Below, piece after piece: positions 43,850-53,106 of a DNA stretch of 64,000 bases. Origin of the DNA: Polaromonas sp. JS666 (GTDB lineage: Bacteria > Pseudomonadota > Gammaproteobacteria > Burkholderiales > Burkholderiaceae_C). The position numbers and the translations under genes are program-made. The stretch is from NCBI RefSeq assembly GCF_000013865.1, contig NC_007948.1, forward strand, positions 2,852,001 through 2,916,000. The letters run 5' to 3'. Every line of letters begins with the position of its first letter. Position 1 is the first letter of the stretch. The notes under the pieces are model-generated. The model made no database searches, was not told where the DNA came from, and was given only the letters and a program-made list of their open reading frames with translations.

Positions 43850-46800
43850 ACGCTCCCCTCCCCCTCAAGATCACCCAGGAAGCAGCCGCCCGGGCCTACG
43901 ACGATGTCGCGCGTGTCAGCAATGAAGTCGCCGGCCGGCTGGCCGCCCGCCTGGCCAGTGAAACCCGCGGTGAAGTGCTGTTCTCGCCGGCAGACCGGGG
44001 CCGCTACGCGACGGACGCGTCCATTTACCAGGTGATGCCGGTCGGCGTGTTTGTGCCGCGCACGGCCGACGACGTAAAAACCGCGCTGGATATTTGCCGC
44101 GACCTGGCCGTGCCGATTGTTCCGCGCGGCGGCGGTACCAGCCAGTGCGGCCAGACCGTGGGCGCCGGCCTGGTGATCGACTATGCGAAACATATTCGCA
44201 GCATCCTGCATGTGGACCCGCAGGCGCGCACCGCCGAGGTCGAGCCCGGCATTGTGCTGGATCACCTCAATGCCGCGCTGAAACAATACGGCCTGTGGTA
44301 CCCGGTGGATGTGTCAACCAGCGCACAGGCCACGCTGGGCGGTATGGCCGGCAACAACTCCTGCGGCAGCCGCAGCATCGCCTACGGCAACATGGTGCAT
44401 AACGTGCTGGGCGCAACGGCCTGGCGCTCGGACGGCAGCCTGCTGGAACTGGGACGCTATGACGCCGCCAGCGGCCTGGCGCGCGCGACCGGCGACTACG
44501 TCAAGGCCCTGTCGGACCAGCTCCGGCCCGAACTGCAGGCGCACTGGCCCAAGGTGCTGCGCCGCGTGGCCGGCTACAACCTCGACATCTTCAACAACCA
44601 GAACGAAAAACCGTATACGCAAGACGGTTCCGTCAACCTGGCACATTTGCTGATTGGCAGCGAAGGCACGCTGGCGCTGACCAAATCACTCAAGTTGCGC
44701 CTCAGCGAACTGCCGCGCACCAGGGTGCTGGGCGTGGTGAACTTTCCCACCTTTTACCAGGCCATGGACTCGGCCCAGCACATTGTCAAACTGGCAAATT
44801 CAGACGGACACAGCGGCGTATCCGGGGCCACGCTGACGGCCGTCGAGCTGGTCGACCGCACGATGATCGAGCTGTCGCTGCAAAACCCGGCCTTTGCGCC
44901 CACGGTGCGTACCGCGCTGATCGGCCAGCCCGATGCCATCTTGCTGGTCGAGTTTTCAGGCGCATCCAAAGCTGAGCTCACGCCCAAGATCAAGCAATTG
45001 GTCGAACTGATGGGCGACCTGGGCCTGCCCGGCTCGGTGGTTGAAATGATTGAGGACGCGCCGCAAAAAAACCTGTGGGAAGTGCGCAAGGCCGGCCTCA
45101 ATATCATGATGAGCCTCAAGGGCGACGGCAAGCCGGTCAGTTTTATTGAAGACTGCGCCGTGCCGCTGGAACATCTGGCCGAATACACCGATGCGCTCAC
45201 GCAGGTGTTTCGCAAACACGGCAGCAAGGGCACCTGGTACGCCCATGCGTCCGTCGGCACGCTGCATGTGCGGCCCATCCTCGACATGCGCCGGGATGGT
45301 GGCGCCAAGATGCGCGCCATTGCCGAAGAAGCCTCTGCCCTGGTGCGCCATTACAAGGGCGCCTACAGCGGCGAACATGGCGACGGGCTGTGCCGCGGCG
45401 AATGGGTGCAGTGGCAGTTCGGCCCCAAAATCAACGAAGCGTTTGCGCAAATCAAGAACTACCTCGATCCGCTGAATTTGCTCAGCCCGGGGCGCATCGT
45501 TGCGTCAGCCGGGCATCCACTGCCCAAAATGGACGACACCCGGCTGATGCGCTTTCCGCCCGGGTACAAGGTGATACCGATCCGGACCGCGCTGGACTGG
45601 AGCGCCTGGGACGTGCAAAACGACCCCGTGACCGAGCAGACCAGCGCCCCCGGCACCGGCGGCGACCCCGCCCACGGCTTTGCCAAGGCGGTGGAGATGT
45701 GCAACAACAATGGCCATTGCCGCAAGTTTGACGCCGGCACCATGTGTCCGAGTTACCGCGTCACGCGTGACGAAAAGCACCTCACGCGAGGGCGAGCCAA
45801 CACGCTGCGCCTGGCGCTCAGTGGCCAGCTGAACCCATCCAGTTCGCTCCCTCTTCCCCCGGGAGAGGGTTGGGGTGAAGGCGCGCTGGAAGCCGTGAAA
45901 GACGCACTGGACCTGTGCGTCGGCTGCAAGGGCTGCAAGCGCGACTGCCCCACCGGCGTGGACATGGCCAAAATGAAGGTGGAGTTTTTGCACCACTACA
46001 AGGCCAGGCACGGCTACACGCTCAAGGACAAGCTGGTGGCCTATTTGCCCGACTACGCCCACTGGGCCAGCCGCTTTGCGCCGCTGCTCAACCTGCGCGA
46101 CAGCATTCCGGGTCTGGCGGCCCTGAGTGAAAGGCTGTTGGGCTTGTCTGCCCGGCGCACGCTGCCGCAGTGGAAGACGAAAACCTTCTTCAACTCGGCC
46201 CCCGTCAGCGCCACACGCGAAGAGGTGCTGGCCGCCAGCAAACCCGTGGTGCTGTTTGTAGACACCTTCAACGGCTACTTCGAATCCAGGAACGCGGTTT
46301 CGGCATTGAAAGTGCTGCAGGCCGCGGGCTATACGGTGCATGTAGCGACAAAAACCATAGCCGACGGCAAGAGCCTGTGCTGCGGCCGGACCTACCTCGC
46401 CAGCGGCATGATCGCCCAAGCCAAGGCCAAGGCGCGCGAACTGACAGACGCCCTGCTGCCCTTCGCCGAAAAAGGCATCGCCATCGTCGGGCTGGAACCC
46501 TCCTGCCTGCTGACCCTGCGCGACGAAGCGCTGGTGATGGGACTGCGCGACACTGCGCAAACCATCAGCCAGCACGCGCTGCTGCTGGAAGAGTTCCTGG
46601 CACGCGAGGCGGCCGCCGGCAAGCTGGAAACCCTGAAGGCCGCGCTTCAGCCAGTCACCCAGCCGATCCTGCTGCACGGCCACTGCCACCAGAAGGCTTT
46701 TGGCGCGGTGAGTCCCATCATCGACGTGCTCAAGCTGATTCCGGGCGCCCAGCCGGAACTGATCGAATCGAGCTGCTGCGGCATGGCTGGCAGCTTCGGC

Positions 46801-46986
46801 TACGAAGCCAGCCACTACGAGGTGTCCATGCAGATGGCCGAACTCAGCCTGTTGCCGGCGGTGCGCAAGCAGCCCGACGCGATTGTGGTGGCCGACGGCA
46901 CCAGTTGCCGCCACCAGATCAAGGATGGTGCGCAGCGCGAGGCGATTCATGTCGCCGTGCTGCTGGCGCGGCAGCTGCGGGTCTGA
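43846..46986 (+). CDS. Fused FAD-linked hydroxyacid dehydrogenase with Fe-S/CCG domains (YdiJ-like)
   Basis: 1046 residues. The N-terminal FAD_binding_4 domain (about 45-270) includes VPRGGGTSQCGQTVGAG; the FAD-oxidase C domain follows to about 560 with HGDGLCRGEW. The Fe-S part has CNNNGHCRKFDAGTMCPSYR near 625 and CVGCKGCKRDCPTGVDM near 690; the CCG domains have CCGRTYLASG, HGHCHQKAFG and SSCCGMAGSFG. This is the layout of D-2-hydroxyacid or D-2-hydroxyglutarate dehydrogenases and of a GlcD-GlcF fusion. A dispersed-repeat fragment is read in frame near residues 665-679, between the two Fe-S motifs. Expression is tied to the GntR gene. Confidence 0.88.
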   Translation: MNAPLPLKITQEAAARAYDDVARVSNEVAGRLAARLASETRGEVLFSPADRGRYATDASIYQVMPVGVFVPRTADDVKTALDICRDLAVPIVPRGGGTSQCGQTVGAGLVIDYAKHIRSILHVDPQARTAEVEPGIVLDHLNAALKQYGLWYPVDVSTSAQATLGGMAGNNSCGSRSIAYGNMVHNVLGATAWRSDGSLLELGRYDAASGLARATGDYVKALSDQLRPELQAHWPKVLRRVAGYNLDIFNNQNEKPYTQDGSVNLAHLLIGSEGTLALTKSLKLRLSELPRTRVLGVVNFPTFYQAMDSAQHIVKLANSDGHSGVSGATLTAVELVDRTMIELSLQNPAFAPTVRTALIGQPDAILLVEFSGASKAELTPKIKQLVELMGDLGLPGSVVEMIEDAPQKNLWEVRKAGLNIMMSLKGDGKPVSFIEDCAVPLEHLAEYTDALTQVFRKHGSKGTWYAHASVGTLHVRPILDMRRDGGAKMRAIAEEASALVRHYKGAYSGEHGDGLCRGEWVQWQFGPKINEAFAQIKNYLDPLNLLSPGRIVASAGHPLPKMDDTRLMRFPPGYKVIPIRTALDWSAWDVQNDPVTEQTSAPGTGGDPAHGFAKAVEMCNNNGHCRKFDAGTMCPSYRVTRDEKHLTRGRANTLRLALSGQLNPSSSLPLPPGEGWGEGALEAVKDALDLCVGCKGCKRDCPTGVDMAKMKVEFLHHYKARHGYTLKDKLVAYLPDYAHWASRFAPLLNLRDSIPGLAALSERLLGLSARRTLPQWKTKTFFNSAPVSATREEVLAASKPVVLFVDTFNGYFESRNAVSALKVLQAAGYTVHVATKTIADGKSLCCGRTYLASGMIAQAKAKARELTDALLPFAEKGIAIVGLEPSCLLTLRDEALVMGLRDTAQTISQHALLLEEFLAREAAAGKLETLKAALQPVTQPILLHGHCHQKAFGAVSPIIDVLKLIPGAQPELIESSCCGMAGSFGYEASHYEVSMQMAELSLLPAVRKQPDAIVVADGTSCRHQIKDGAQREAIHVAVLLARQLRV
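45846..45883. repeat. Repeat fragment inserted in frame within the FAD/Fe-S dehydrogenase gene
   Basis: GCTCCCTCTTCCCCCGGGAG followed by AGGGTTGGGGTGAAGGCG matches half of the mfd repeat arm (CCCTCTCCC..GGGAGAGGG..GGGGTGAGGGC). It encodes SLPLPPGEGWGEGA between conserved regions. Confidence 0.7.
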
Positions 46987-47016
46987 GGCAGGGAAACACG
47001 GGAGCAAGTGAAGGCC

Positions 47017-47955
47017 ATGACCGACATCCTGACCATCACCATGAACCCGGCCCTGGACGTCTCCACCTCGACCGACAAGGTCATGGACACGCACAAGCTG
47101 CGGTGCGCTGCCGCGCAATTGCATCCTGGCGGCGGCGGGATCAACGTGGCTCGCGTCGTGCAGCGGCTCGGCAGCGACTGCATTGCGCTCTTTCTGGCTG
47201 GGGGCATAAACGGGCAACTGCTGCGGCAACTGCTGGACCGGGAGCAGGTGCGCAGCCACTGGATCCCCATTGCCGGGGAAACCCGTGAGAGCTTTTCCGT
47301 CCACGAAACATCCAGCGGGAAGGACTTCCGCTTTGTACTGCCCGGCCCGACCCTGACGGCGCCGGAGTGGCAGGCCTGCCTGGACTTTGTCAGCAAGCTC
47401 GGCGTGCCTGCCGCTTATGTGGTGGCGAGCGGCGGCCTGCCCCCGGGGGTACCTGGCGACTTTTATGCTCAACTCACGCGGCTGACCCGCTCGCGCGGCA
47501 GCCGGGTGGTGGTGGACACGTGGGGGCCGGCGCTGGCGGCGGCCCTGGCAGAAGGGGTGTACCTGATCAAGCCCAGCCTTCAGGAACTGCGCGAGTTGAC
47601 CGGCTTGCCGCTGGCTGACGAACCGCAATGGCGCGAGGCGGCAAAGCGGATCATCCTGGCGGGGCACGCGCAGGTCGTGGCGCTGTCGCTCGGCGAGGAC
47701 GGCGCCCTGCTCGTCACCGCAGACCGGACTCTGCGGGCCCGGGCAGTACCGGTCAAGGTGGCCAGCACCATCGGGGCGGGTGACAGCTTTGTCGGCGGCC
47801 TGGTCTGGGCGCTGAACCGCGGCGACGACCTGGAGCAGGCGTTTCGTTACGGCATGGCGTCCGGCGCGGCGGCCCTGCTCACTGCGGGAACGGCCCTGGG
47901 CCAGGCGGCCGATGTTGAGCGCCTTAGCAAGGACGTGATCGTCGAACCAGCCTGA
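47017..47955 (+). CDS. pfkB: PfkB-family sugar phosphate kinase (1-phosphofructokinase/6-phosphofructokinase II type)
   Basis: 312 residues from the ATG at 47017; a GTG at 47008 is an alternative. Ribokinase fold with HPGGGGINVARVVQRLG near residue 35 and the catalytic STIGAGDSFVGGLVWALN near 250. The start (ILTITMNPALDVSTSTDKV) is that of the PfkB/FruK/LacC group. With ppsA next it could set a cycle at the fructose-6-phosphate and PEP nodes. Precise substrate not fixed by sequence. Confidence 0.85.
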   Translation: MTDILTITMNPALDVSTSTDKVMDTHKLRCAAAQLHPGGGGINVARVVQRLGSDCIALFLAGGINGQLLRQLLDREQVRSHWIPIAGETRESFSVHETSSGKDFRFVLPGPTLTAPEWQACLDFVSKLGVPAAYVVASGGLPPGVPGDFYAQLTRLTRSRGSRVVVDTWGPALAAALAEGVYLIKPSLQELRELTGLPLADEPQWREAAKRIILAGHAQVVALSLGEDGALLVTADRTLRARAVPVKVASTIGAGDSFVGGLVWALNRGDDLEQAFRYGMASGAAALLTAGTALGQAADVERLSKDVIVEPA

Positions 47956-47997
47956 GCCTGGTCTTGCTGAGCCTGGTCTTGCTGAGCCTGGTCTTGC
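47956..47997. repeat. 15-bp tandem repeat after pfkB
   Basis: GCCTGGTCTTGCTGA is present twice in tandem and a third time for 12 bases, right after the pfkB stop codon; the last codons of pfkB (AGCCTGA) belong to the same motif. Confidence 0.88.
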
Positions 47998-48150
47998 GTC
48001 CCTGGAAATAACAGCATCAAAAGTAGCGAACCCAGGGGCCCGTCTTTGATCTGGCGCAATACAGCGCCGCCCCGTTGCGCCTACCGTATGCCAAGGTAAA
48101 GGCAACAGCAACAACAACAGGAGACTGGCTGGCATCCGGCCACCCCCGTC

Positions 48151-50628
48151 ATGACGAAAAACTACATTCGCTGGTTTTCGGAAATCGGTGTCGCCGATGT
48201 CGCGCTGGTGGGCGGCAAGAACGCGTCGCTGGGCGAGATGGTCCGCGAACTGGGGACGCAGAATGTGCGGGTGCCCAATGGCTTTGCGGTCACGGCCGAA
48301 GCCTATCGCTACGTGCTTGATCAGTCGGGGGCCTGGCCAGGCCTGCACGATGCACTCGACGGCCTGGACGTCAAGGACGTCGATGACCTGGCGCGGCGCG
48401 CACAGCGGGCGCGCGAGATCATCCAGGCCGCGCCGTTGCCCGAGGACCTTGTCGCCGGGATCGCCGCAGCCTACACCCGACTGCAGACCGAGTACGGCGA
48501 AGGGTTGACAGTGGCCGTGCGCAGCTCGGCGACCGCCGAAGACCTGCCGACCGCCAGCTTTGCCGGCCAGCACGAAACCTTTCTGAACATCTCGGGACAG
48601 GCGCGCCTGCTTGATGCGGTCCGCCAGTGCTTTGCCAGCCTGTTCAAGGACCGGGCCATCGCCTACCGCGTTGACCATGGCATCGATCATTTCAGGGTGT
48701 TCCAGTCGGTGGGCGTGATGAAGATGGTGCGCGCCGACCGCGCCGCCAGCGGCGTGATCTTCACCCTCGACACCGAGACCGGATTTCGCGACGTGGTTTT
48801 CGTCACCGGCGCCTACGGGCTGGGCGAGAACGTGGTGCAGGGCACGGTCGACCCGGACGAGTTTTATGTGTTCAAGCCCACCCTGCGGCAGGGCCACCGG
48901 GTCGTGCTCAGGCGCAAGCTCGGCGGCAAGGAAATTCGCATGGTCTATGCCCGGGCTGCCGGCCGCGAGACCACGCGCAACATGCCGACACCGCCGGAGG
49001 ACCAGGCGCGTTATTGCATCAGCGACGATGAGGTGCTGGAACTTGCCGACGCCGCGATCAGGATCGAAGACCACTACAGCCGCAAGTCCGGCCACCCGAC
49101 ACCCATGGACATTGAATGGGCCAAGGATGGCCTGGACGGCAAGCTCTATATCGTCCAGGCGCGGCCAGAAACCGTGGCCTCGCGCAAACCGCTGGGAACC
49201 ATCGACGAATACCGGCTGGGCGGCAAGGGTGCGCTGCGCGTCAGCGGCCGCGCCGTGGGCAGCAAGATCGCCTCGGGGCGGGCGCGCGTCATCAGCGACG
49301 TCGGCGAGCTCAACCAGTTCCAGCCCGGCGAGGTGCTGGTGGCGGACACGACCATGCCCGACTGGGGCACGGTAATGAAGATAGCCGCCGCCGTGGTGAC
49401 CAACCGGGGCGGGCGGACCTGCCACGCGGCCATCGTTGCGCGCGAAATGGGTATTCCGGCGGTGGTCGGCTGCGGCCAGGCCACCACCGCGATCCGCACC
49501 GGTGACGAGATCACGGTGTCCTGCGCCGAAGGCAGCGAGGGCCGGGTCTACGCCGGGCTGTTGCCCTTCACGACAACGCACCTCGACGTGACCGGCCTGC
49601 CCAGGCCGCAGACACACATGATGGTCAACATCGCCAACCCCGACACCGCGTTCCAGACCGCGCTGCTGCCCAACGACGGCGTCGGCCTGGCGCGCATGGA
49701 GTTCATCGTCGCCGAACACATCCGCGCCCACCCGATGGCGCTGGTACACCCTGAAAAAATCGAGGATGCCTCGGTACGCGAGGAAATCGCCCGCCTCACG
49801 CGTTCGTATGCCAAGCCGGCCGACTATTTCGTCCGGCAGTTGTCTGAAGGCGTGGCCACCATTGCCGCGGCCTTCTGGCCCAAGCCGGTGATTGTGCGCA
49901 TGTCCGACTTCAAGACCAATGAATACGCGAGCCTGCTCGGCGGACGCTGGTTCGAGCCGGTCGAAGCCAATCCCATGATCGGCTTTCGCGGTGCCTCGCG
50001 TTATGCGCACCCGGCCTATGCCGAGGGCTTCGCGCTGGAGTGCGCGGCCATGAAACGGGTGCGCGACGAGATGGGCCTGTCCAACGTCAGGTTGATGATC
50101 CCGTTTTGCCGCCGTGTCGAGGAAGGCGAGCGCGTGCTGCAGGCCATGGCCGGATACGGCCTGGCACGCGGCGGTCATGAAGCTGGCAAGGGGCTGGAAA
50201 TTTACGTCATGTGCGAGATCCCCAACAACGTGATCCAGATCGATGCGTTTGCCCGGCTGTTCGACGGTTTCTCCATCGGCTCCAACGACCTGACGCAACT
50301 GGCGCTCGGGGTGGACCGCGACTCCGACATCGTGGCCTTCGACTTCGACGAACGTGACCCGGGCGTCAAAATGCTGATTCGCCAGACCATAGAGGGCGCG
50401 CGGCGCAATCACCGCCACGTGGGTATTTGCGGCCAGGCGCCCTCGGACTACCCCGAAATCGCAGAATATCTGGTAGAACTCGGCATCGACTCGATGAGCG
50501 TCACCCCGGATACGCTAATGAAAATCACGCGCGACGTGCTGGCCGTGGAAGCACGGCTGGGACGCGCGCCACGCAGCGCCGCGCCGGCGCGACATGAGCC
50601 GTCATCGGCGGCCAGGAGCATGCCATGA
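48151..50628 (+). CDS. ppsA: Phosphoenolpyruvate synthase
   Basis: 825 residues. It forms PEP, AMP and Pi from pyruvate and ATP. Order of domains: ATP-grasp-like N-terminal part (VGGKNASLGEMVREL, VAVRSSATAEDLPTASFAGQ), swivelling phosphohistidine domain with the His in GGRTCHAAIVAREMG near residue 430, and TIM-barrel PEP domain with GSNDLTQLALGVDRDS and CGQAPSDYPE. The tail beyond residue 800 is not conserved and overlaps the CBS gene. Gluconeogenic function. Confidence 0.95.
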   Translation: MTKNYIRWFSEIGVADVALVGGKNASLGEMVRELGTQNVRVPNGFAVTAEAYRYVLDQSGAWPGLHDALDGLDVKDVDDLARRAQRAREIIQAAPLPEDLVAGIAAAYTRLQTEYGEGLTVAVRSSATAEDLPTASFAGQHETFLNISGQARLLDAVRQCFASLFKDRAIAYRVDHGIDHFRVFQSVGVMKMVRADRAASGVIFTLDTETGFRDVVFVTGAYGLGENVVQGTVDPDEFYVFKPTLRQGHRVVLRRKLGGKEIRMVYARAAGRETTRNMPTPPEDQARYCISDDEVLELADAAIRIEDHYSRKSGHPTPMDIEWAKDGLDGKLYIVQARPETVASRKPLGTIDEYRLGGKGALRVSGRAVGSKIASGRARVISDVGELNQFQPGEVLVADTTMPDWGTVMKIAAAVVTNRGGRTCHAAIVAREMGIPAVVGCGQATTAIRTGDEITVSCAEGSEGRVYAGLLPFTTTHLDVTGLPRPQTHMMVNIANPDTAFQTALLPNDGVGLARMEFIVAEHIRAHPMALVHPEKIEDASVREEIARLTRSYAKPADYFVRQLSEGVATIAAAFWPKPVIVRMSDFKTNEYASLLGGRWFEPVEANPMIGFRGASRYAHPAYAEGFALECAAMKRVRDEMGLSNVRLMIPFCRRVEEGERVLQAMAGYGLARGGHEAGKGLEIYVMCEIPNNVIQIDAFARLFDGFSIGSNDLTQLALGVDRDSDIVAFDFDERDPGVKMLIRQTIEGARRNHRHVGICGQAPSDYPEIAEYLVELGIDSMSVTPDTLMKITRDVLAVEARLGRAPRSAAPARHEPSSAARSMP

Positions 50629-50999
50629 GCAAAAAAATATCGTCATTGATGCACCGTGAAGTGTGCCTGGTCGGCCTGGACGACACGGCGCAATCCGTCG
50701 AGGCCCAGATGGTGGCCAAGGGCCTGTCATGGGTGCCGGTGGCCAATGCCGACGGCGTGGTCCTGGGCGTCATCAGCAGCGCGGACCTGCTGCGCCTGCA
50801 TGCCGAAGGCAAGCCCTTCCAGAAAGTCAGCGCCTGGCAGCTCTGCACCTACAAGCCGATCACCGTGCGCCCGGACGCCACCCTCAGCGAAGTCGCCAGC
50901 CTGATGGTCGCGATGAATATTCATCATGTGGTGGTGGCGGAGGGCACGCATATCAAGGGGGTCGTCTCCTCACTCGACTTCGTGCGCACCTTCGTGTAG
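50625..50999 (+). CDS. Two-CBS-domain protein
   Basis: 124 residues made of a Bateman pair: the first CBS around residues 5-60 (VPVANADGVVLGVISSADLL) and the second at 70-124 (TVRPDATLSEVASLMVAMNI, HIKGVVSSLDFVRTF). Such proteins bind adenine nucleotides. Overlap of four bases with ppsA suggests an energy-charge sensor for PEP synthase, by inference. Confidence 0.88.
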   Translation: MSKKISSLMHREVCLVGLDDTAQSVEAQMVAKGLSWVPVANADGVVLGVISSADLLRLHAEGKPFQKVSAWQLCTYKPITVRPDATLSEVASLMVAMNIHHVVVAEGTHIKGVVSSLDFVRTFV

Positions 51000-51088
51000 G
51001 GGGCAGCAAGGCAGCTCCGGTGGCTCCGGGTGGCCTCAGGTAGCGCCGGCTTGCTCGAGGTGACTCCAGGCTTCTTCATAATCACCCC

Positions 51089-51586
51089 ATGAAGTCTTTA
51101 CCACGCCACCCCGGAAGCAGGCCCCCTGCATTTCGCCAAATCCATGCGCTGCTTGCCGCCGCCCTGCTCTGCGGCTGCGCCGCCACAAAGGCACCCAAGC
51201 CTGCCTCTGCCTTGCCAGCAGCACCCGCACCCCACCCCCTCGTGGGAACCTGGACCTGGACACCGCCCGGCAAGTCCTGTACCGAAACCTGGCAGTACCG
51301 CGCCAACGGCACCCGGCTGAGTACCAGCGGTGAAGAAGTCACACAGGGCAATTACGAAATACCGCGCGTGCCTGGCCTGCTGGGCTTCTACCGGCTCGCC
51401 GAAACAGTCACCACCAGCAACGGCAAACGCGACTGCTCGGGTGACCTGCATGAAAGCCCGGAAGATGGCGCCACAGAGAGCGTCACGCGCTTCATCCAAT
51501 TCAACCCCCAGCGGGACCAGTTCATCGTCTGCAAGGCCGAGTCGCTCCAGGCCTGCTTTGGGCCCCTGAAGCGCGTCTCCGGTTAA
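51089..51586 (+). CDS. Lipoprotein of unknown function
   Basis: 165 residues with a signal ending in the lipobox LLCGC (Cys-29) preceded by a long basic start. The mature part has TWTWTPPGKSCTETWQYRANG and four or more cysteines, likely paired. Similar in layout to other small 'lipocalin-like' lipoproteins, including the one at 29.9-30.3 kb. It is convergent with cobQ; the stops share TTAA so no terminator lies between. Confidence 0.6.
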   Translation: MKSLPRHPGSRPPAFRQIHALLAAALLCGCAATKAPKPASALPAAPAPHPLVGTWTWTPPGKSCTETWQYRANGTRLSTSGEEVTQGNYEIPRVPGLLGFYRLAETVTTSNGKRDCSGDLHESPEDGATESVTRFIQFNPQRDQFIVCKAESLQACFGPLKRVSG

Positions 51587-53106
51587 GGGGTCGCTATCAG
51601 TGATTGCAAAACGCCCGGCTCAAAGTGCTGCTCTATGTAATCGGCCAGTCCGTCAAATACGGCATCCAGCGTGGGTACCGTGGCGCCAAAGAGCGCCTGC
51701 AGCACGGCCGGATCTTCAAACATGCCATGCAAATACAGGCCCAGCACATTGCCTCGAGTGTTTTGCCAGGCCAGGCCTTCGGCCATCACGCCATGGGCAA
51801 TGTCCCCTGCAGCCGCCATGGCCGTGTGGGGCGCCGTTTGGCCGTGATGAATTTCGTAGCCCTGTAGGCCCACGCCTGACAAGGCCGCCCAGGCTCCGGC
51901 CAGCTCGCCAAACCGGGCTTGCCTGCGCTGCACGGTTTTGCCTTCTTCAAACACGGTGACCACAGGCAGCAGCCCCAGCCCCGGCGCATTGCCGTCAATG
52001 CCATGCGGGTCGATCAGCGCCTCGCCGAGCATTTGCAGGCCGCCGCAGACGCCCAGCACCGCACCGCCCTGCTCTGCATGGGCGGCCACCGCACGGTCCA
52101 GCCCCTGCGCGCGCAGCCAGGCCAGGTCGCCGCTGGTGTGCTTGGAGCCGGGCAGGATGATCCAGTCAACGCCGGCCAGCTCGCCGGGGCTGCGCACCCA
52201 CTTCAGGTGCACGCCCGGCACATTTTTGAGCGGCTGAAATTCGTCCAGGTTGCTGATGCGCGGGTAGGCGATGACGGCGATCACAGGTCGCGGTGAACGC
52301 AGCGAAGGGCCGCCCCGAGCAAGTTCAGCCCCCTCGGGGGGCAGTGTGGACACGCCAGTGCCGAGCGTGGGGGCCATATCAAACACGCCGTCTTCTTCGG
52401 GCAGGCCATGCTGCCACCACATCGGCAGTGTCGCCACGGTGGGCACACCGGTCATCTCCTGCAACATTTGTGGTCCGGGCGCCAGCAGGCTGGCGTCGCC
52501 GCGAAACTTGTTGAGCACAAAGCCCTTGATCAGCTGGCGTTCCGCCTCATCGAGCATGGCCCAGGTGCCATACAGGTGGGCAAAGGCGCCGCCGCGGTCG
52601 ATGTCGGTGACCAGCAGGCAGGAAGCCCCGGTGTGCTGCGCCACGCGCATATTGACGATGTCGCTGGATTTGAGGTTGATCTCCGCCGGCGAGCCCGCGC
52701 CTTCAATCACCACCACGTCATTCTCGGCCAGCAGTTCGTCCAGCGCCCGGGCGATGACCGGCCACACCGAAGCGCTGCGGCCGCGCCAGGGCATGCGCGA
52801 GAGCTCGGCATCGACCTGGCCCATCAGGATGACCTGGCTTTGCGTGTCTTTTTCGGGCTTGAGCAGCAAGGGGTTCATGCGCACATCAGGCTCGGCGCGC
52901 GCCGCCAGCGCCTGGAAATACTGGGCGCTGCCAATCTCGCCGCCCGCGACAACGCGGGCATTGTTGCTCATGTTCTGCGCCTTGAAAGGCGCAACCTTCA
53001 ACCCCTGCCGCGCGTAGTAACGGCACAGTGCGGTGGTCAGCCAGCTTTTGCCGGCGCCGCTGGTGGTACCCAGAACCATGACGCTTCTGGCCAATGTGCC
53101 GCTCAT
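51583..53106 (-). CDS. cobQ: Cobyric acid synthase
   Basis: 507 residues from the ATG at 53106. It amidates four side chains of adenosylcobyrinic a,c-diamide using glutamine and ATP. VMVLGTTSGAGKSWLTTALC is the P-loop of the dethiobiotin-synthetase-like half; the glutamine amidotransferase half has the Cys nucleophile in GAVLGVCGGLQMLGEAL. Between the halves (near residues 243-275) a stretch with TLPPEGAELARGGPSLRSP is encoded by a dispersed repeat. The last gene of the cobalamin operon here, with ATGA overlap to cobC. Confidence 0.95.
   Translation of the reverse strand: MSGTLARSVMVLGTTSGAGKSWLTTALCRYYARQGLKVAPFKAQNMSNNARVVAGGEIGSAQYFQALAARAEPDVRMNPLLLKPEKDTQSQVILMGQVDAELSRMPWRGRSASVWPVIARALDELLAENDVVVIEGAGSPAEINLKSSDIVNMRVAQHTGASCLLVTDIDRGGAFAHLYGTWAMLDEAERQLIKGFVLNKFRGDASLLAPGPQMLQEMTGVPTVATLPMWWQHGLPEEDGVFDMAPTLGTGVSTLPPEGAELARGGPSLRSPRPVIAVIAYPRISNLDEFQPLKNVPGVHLKWVRSPGELAGVDWIILPGSKHTSGDLAWLRAQGLDRAVAAHAEQGGAVLGVCGGLQMLGEALIDPHGIDGNAPGLGLLPVVTVFEEGKTVQRRQARFGELAGAWAALSGVGLQGYEIHHGQTAPHTAMAAAGDIAHGVMAEGLAWQNTRGNVLGLYLHGMFEDPAVLQALFGATVPTLDAVFDGLADYIEQHFEPGVLQSLIATP
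52285..52376. repeat. Dispersed repeat read in frame within cobQ
   Basis: The stretch with GCAGCGAAGGGCCGCCCCG, CAGCCCCCTCGGGGGGCAG and GTGCCGAGCGTGGGGGCC matches a repeat type common between genes in Comamonadaceae. It adds some 25-30 residues at the junction of the two cobQ domains. Confidence 0.6.

Noticed and set aside
45505..50418. A 1637-residue open frame opposite the dehydrogenase, pfkB and ppsA genes
   Set aside because: It is the antisense shadow of three well-supported genes in GC-rich DNA and shows no protein family.
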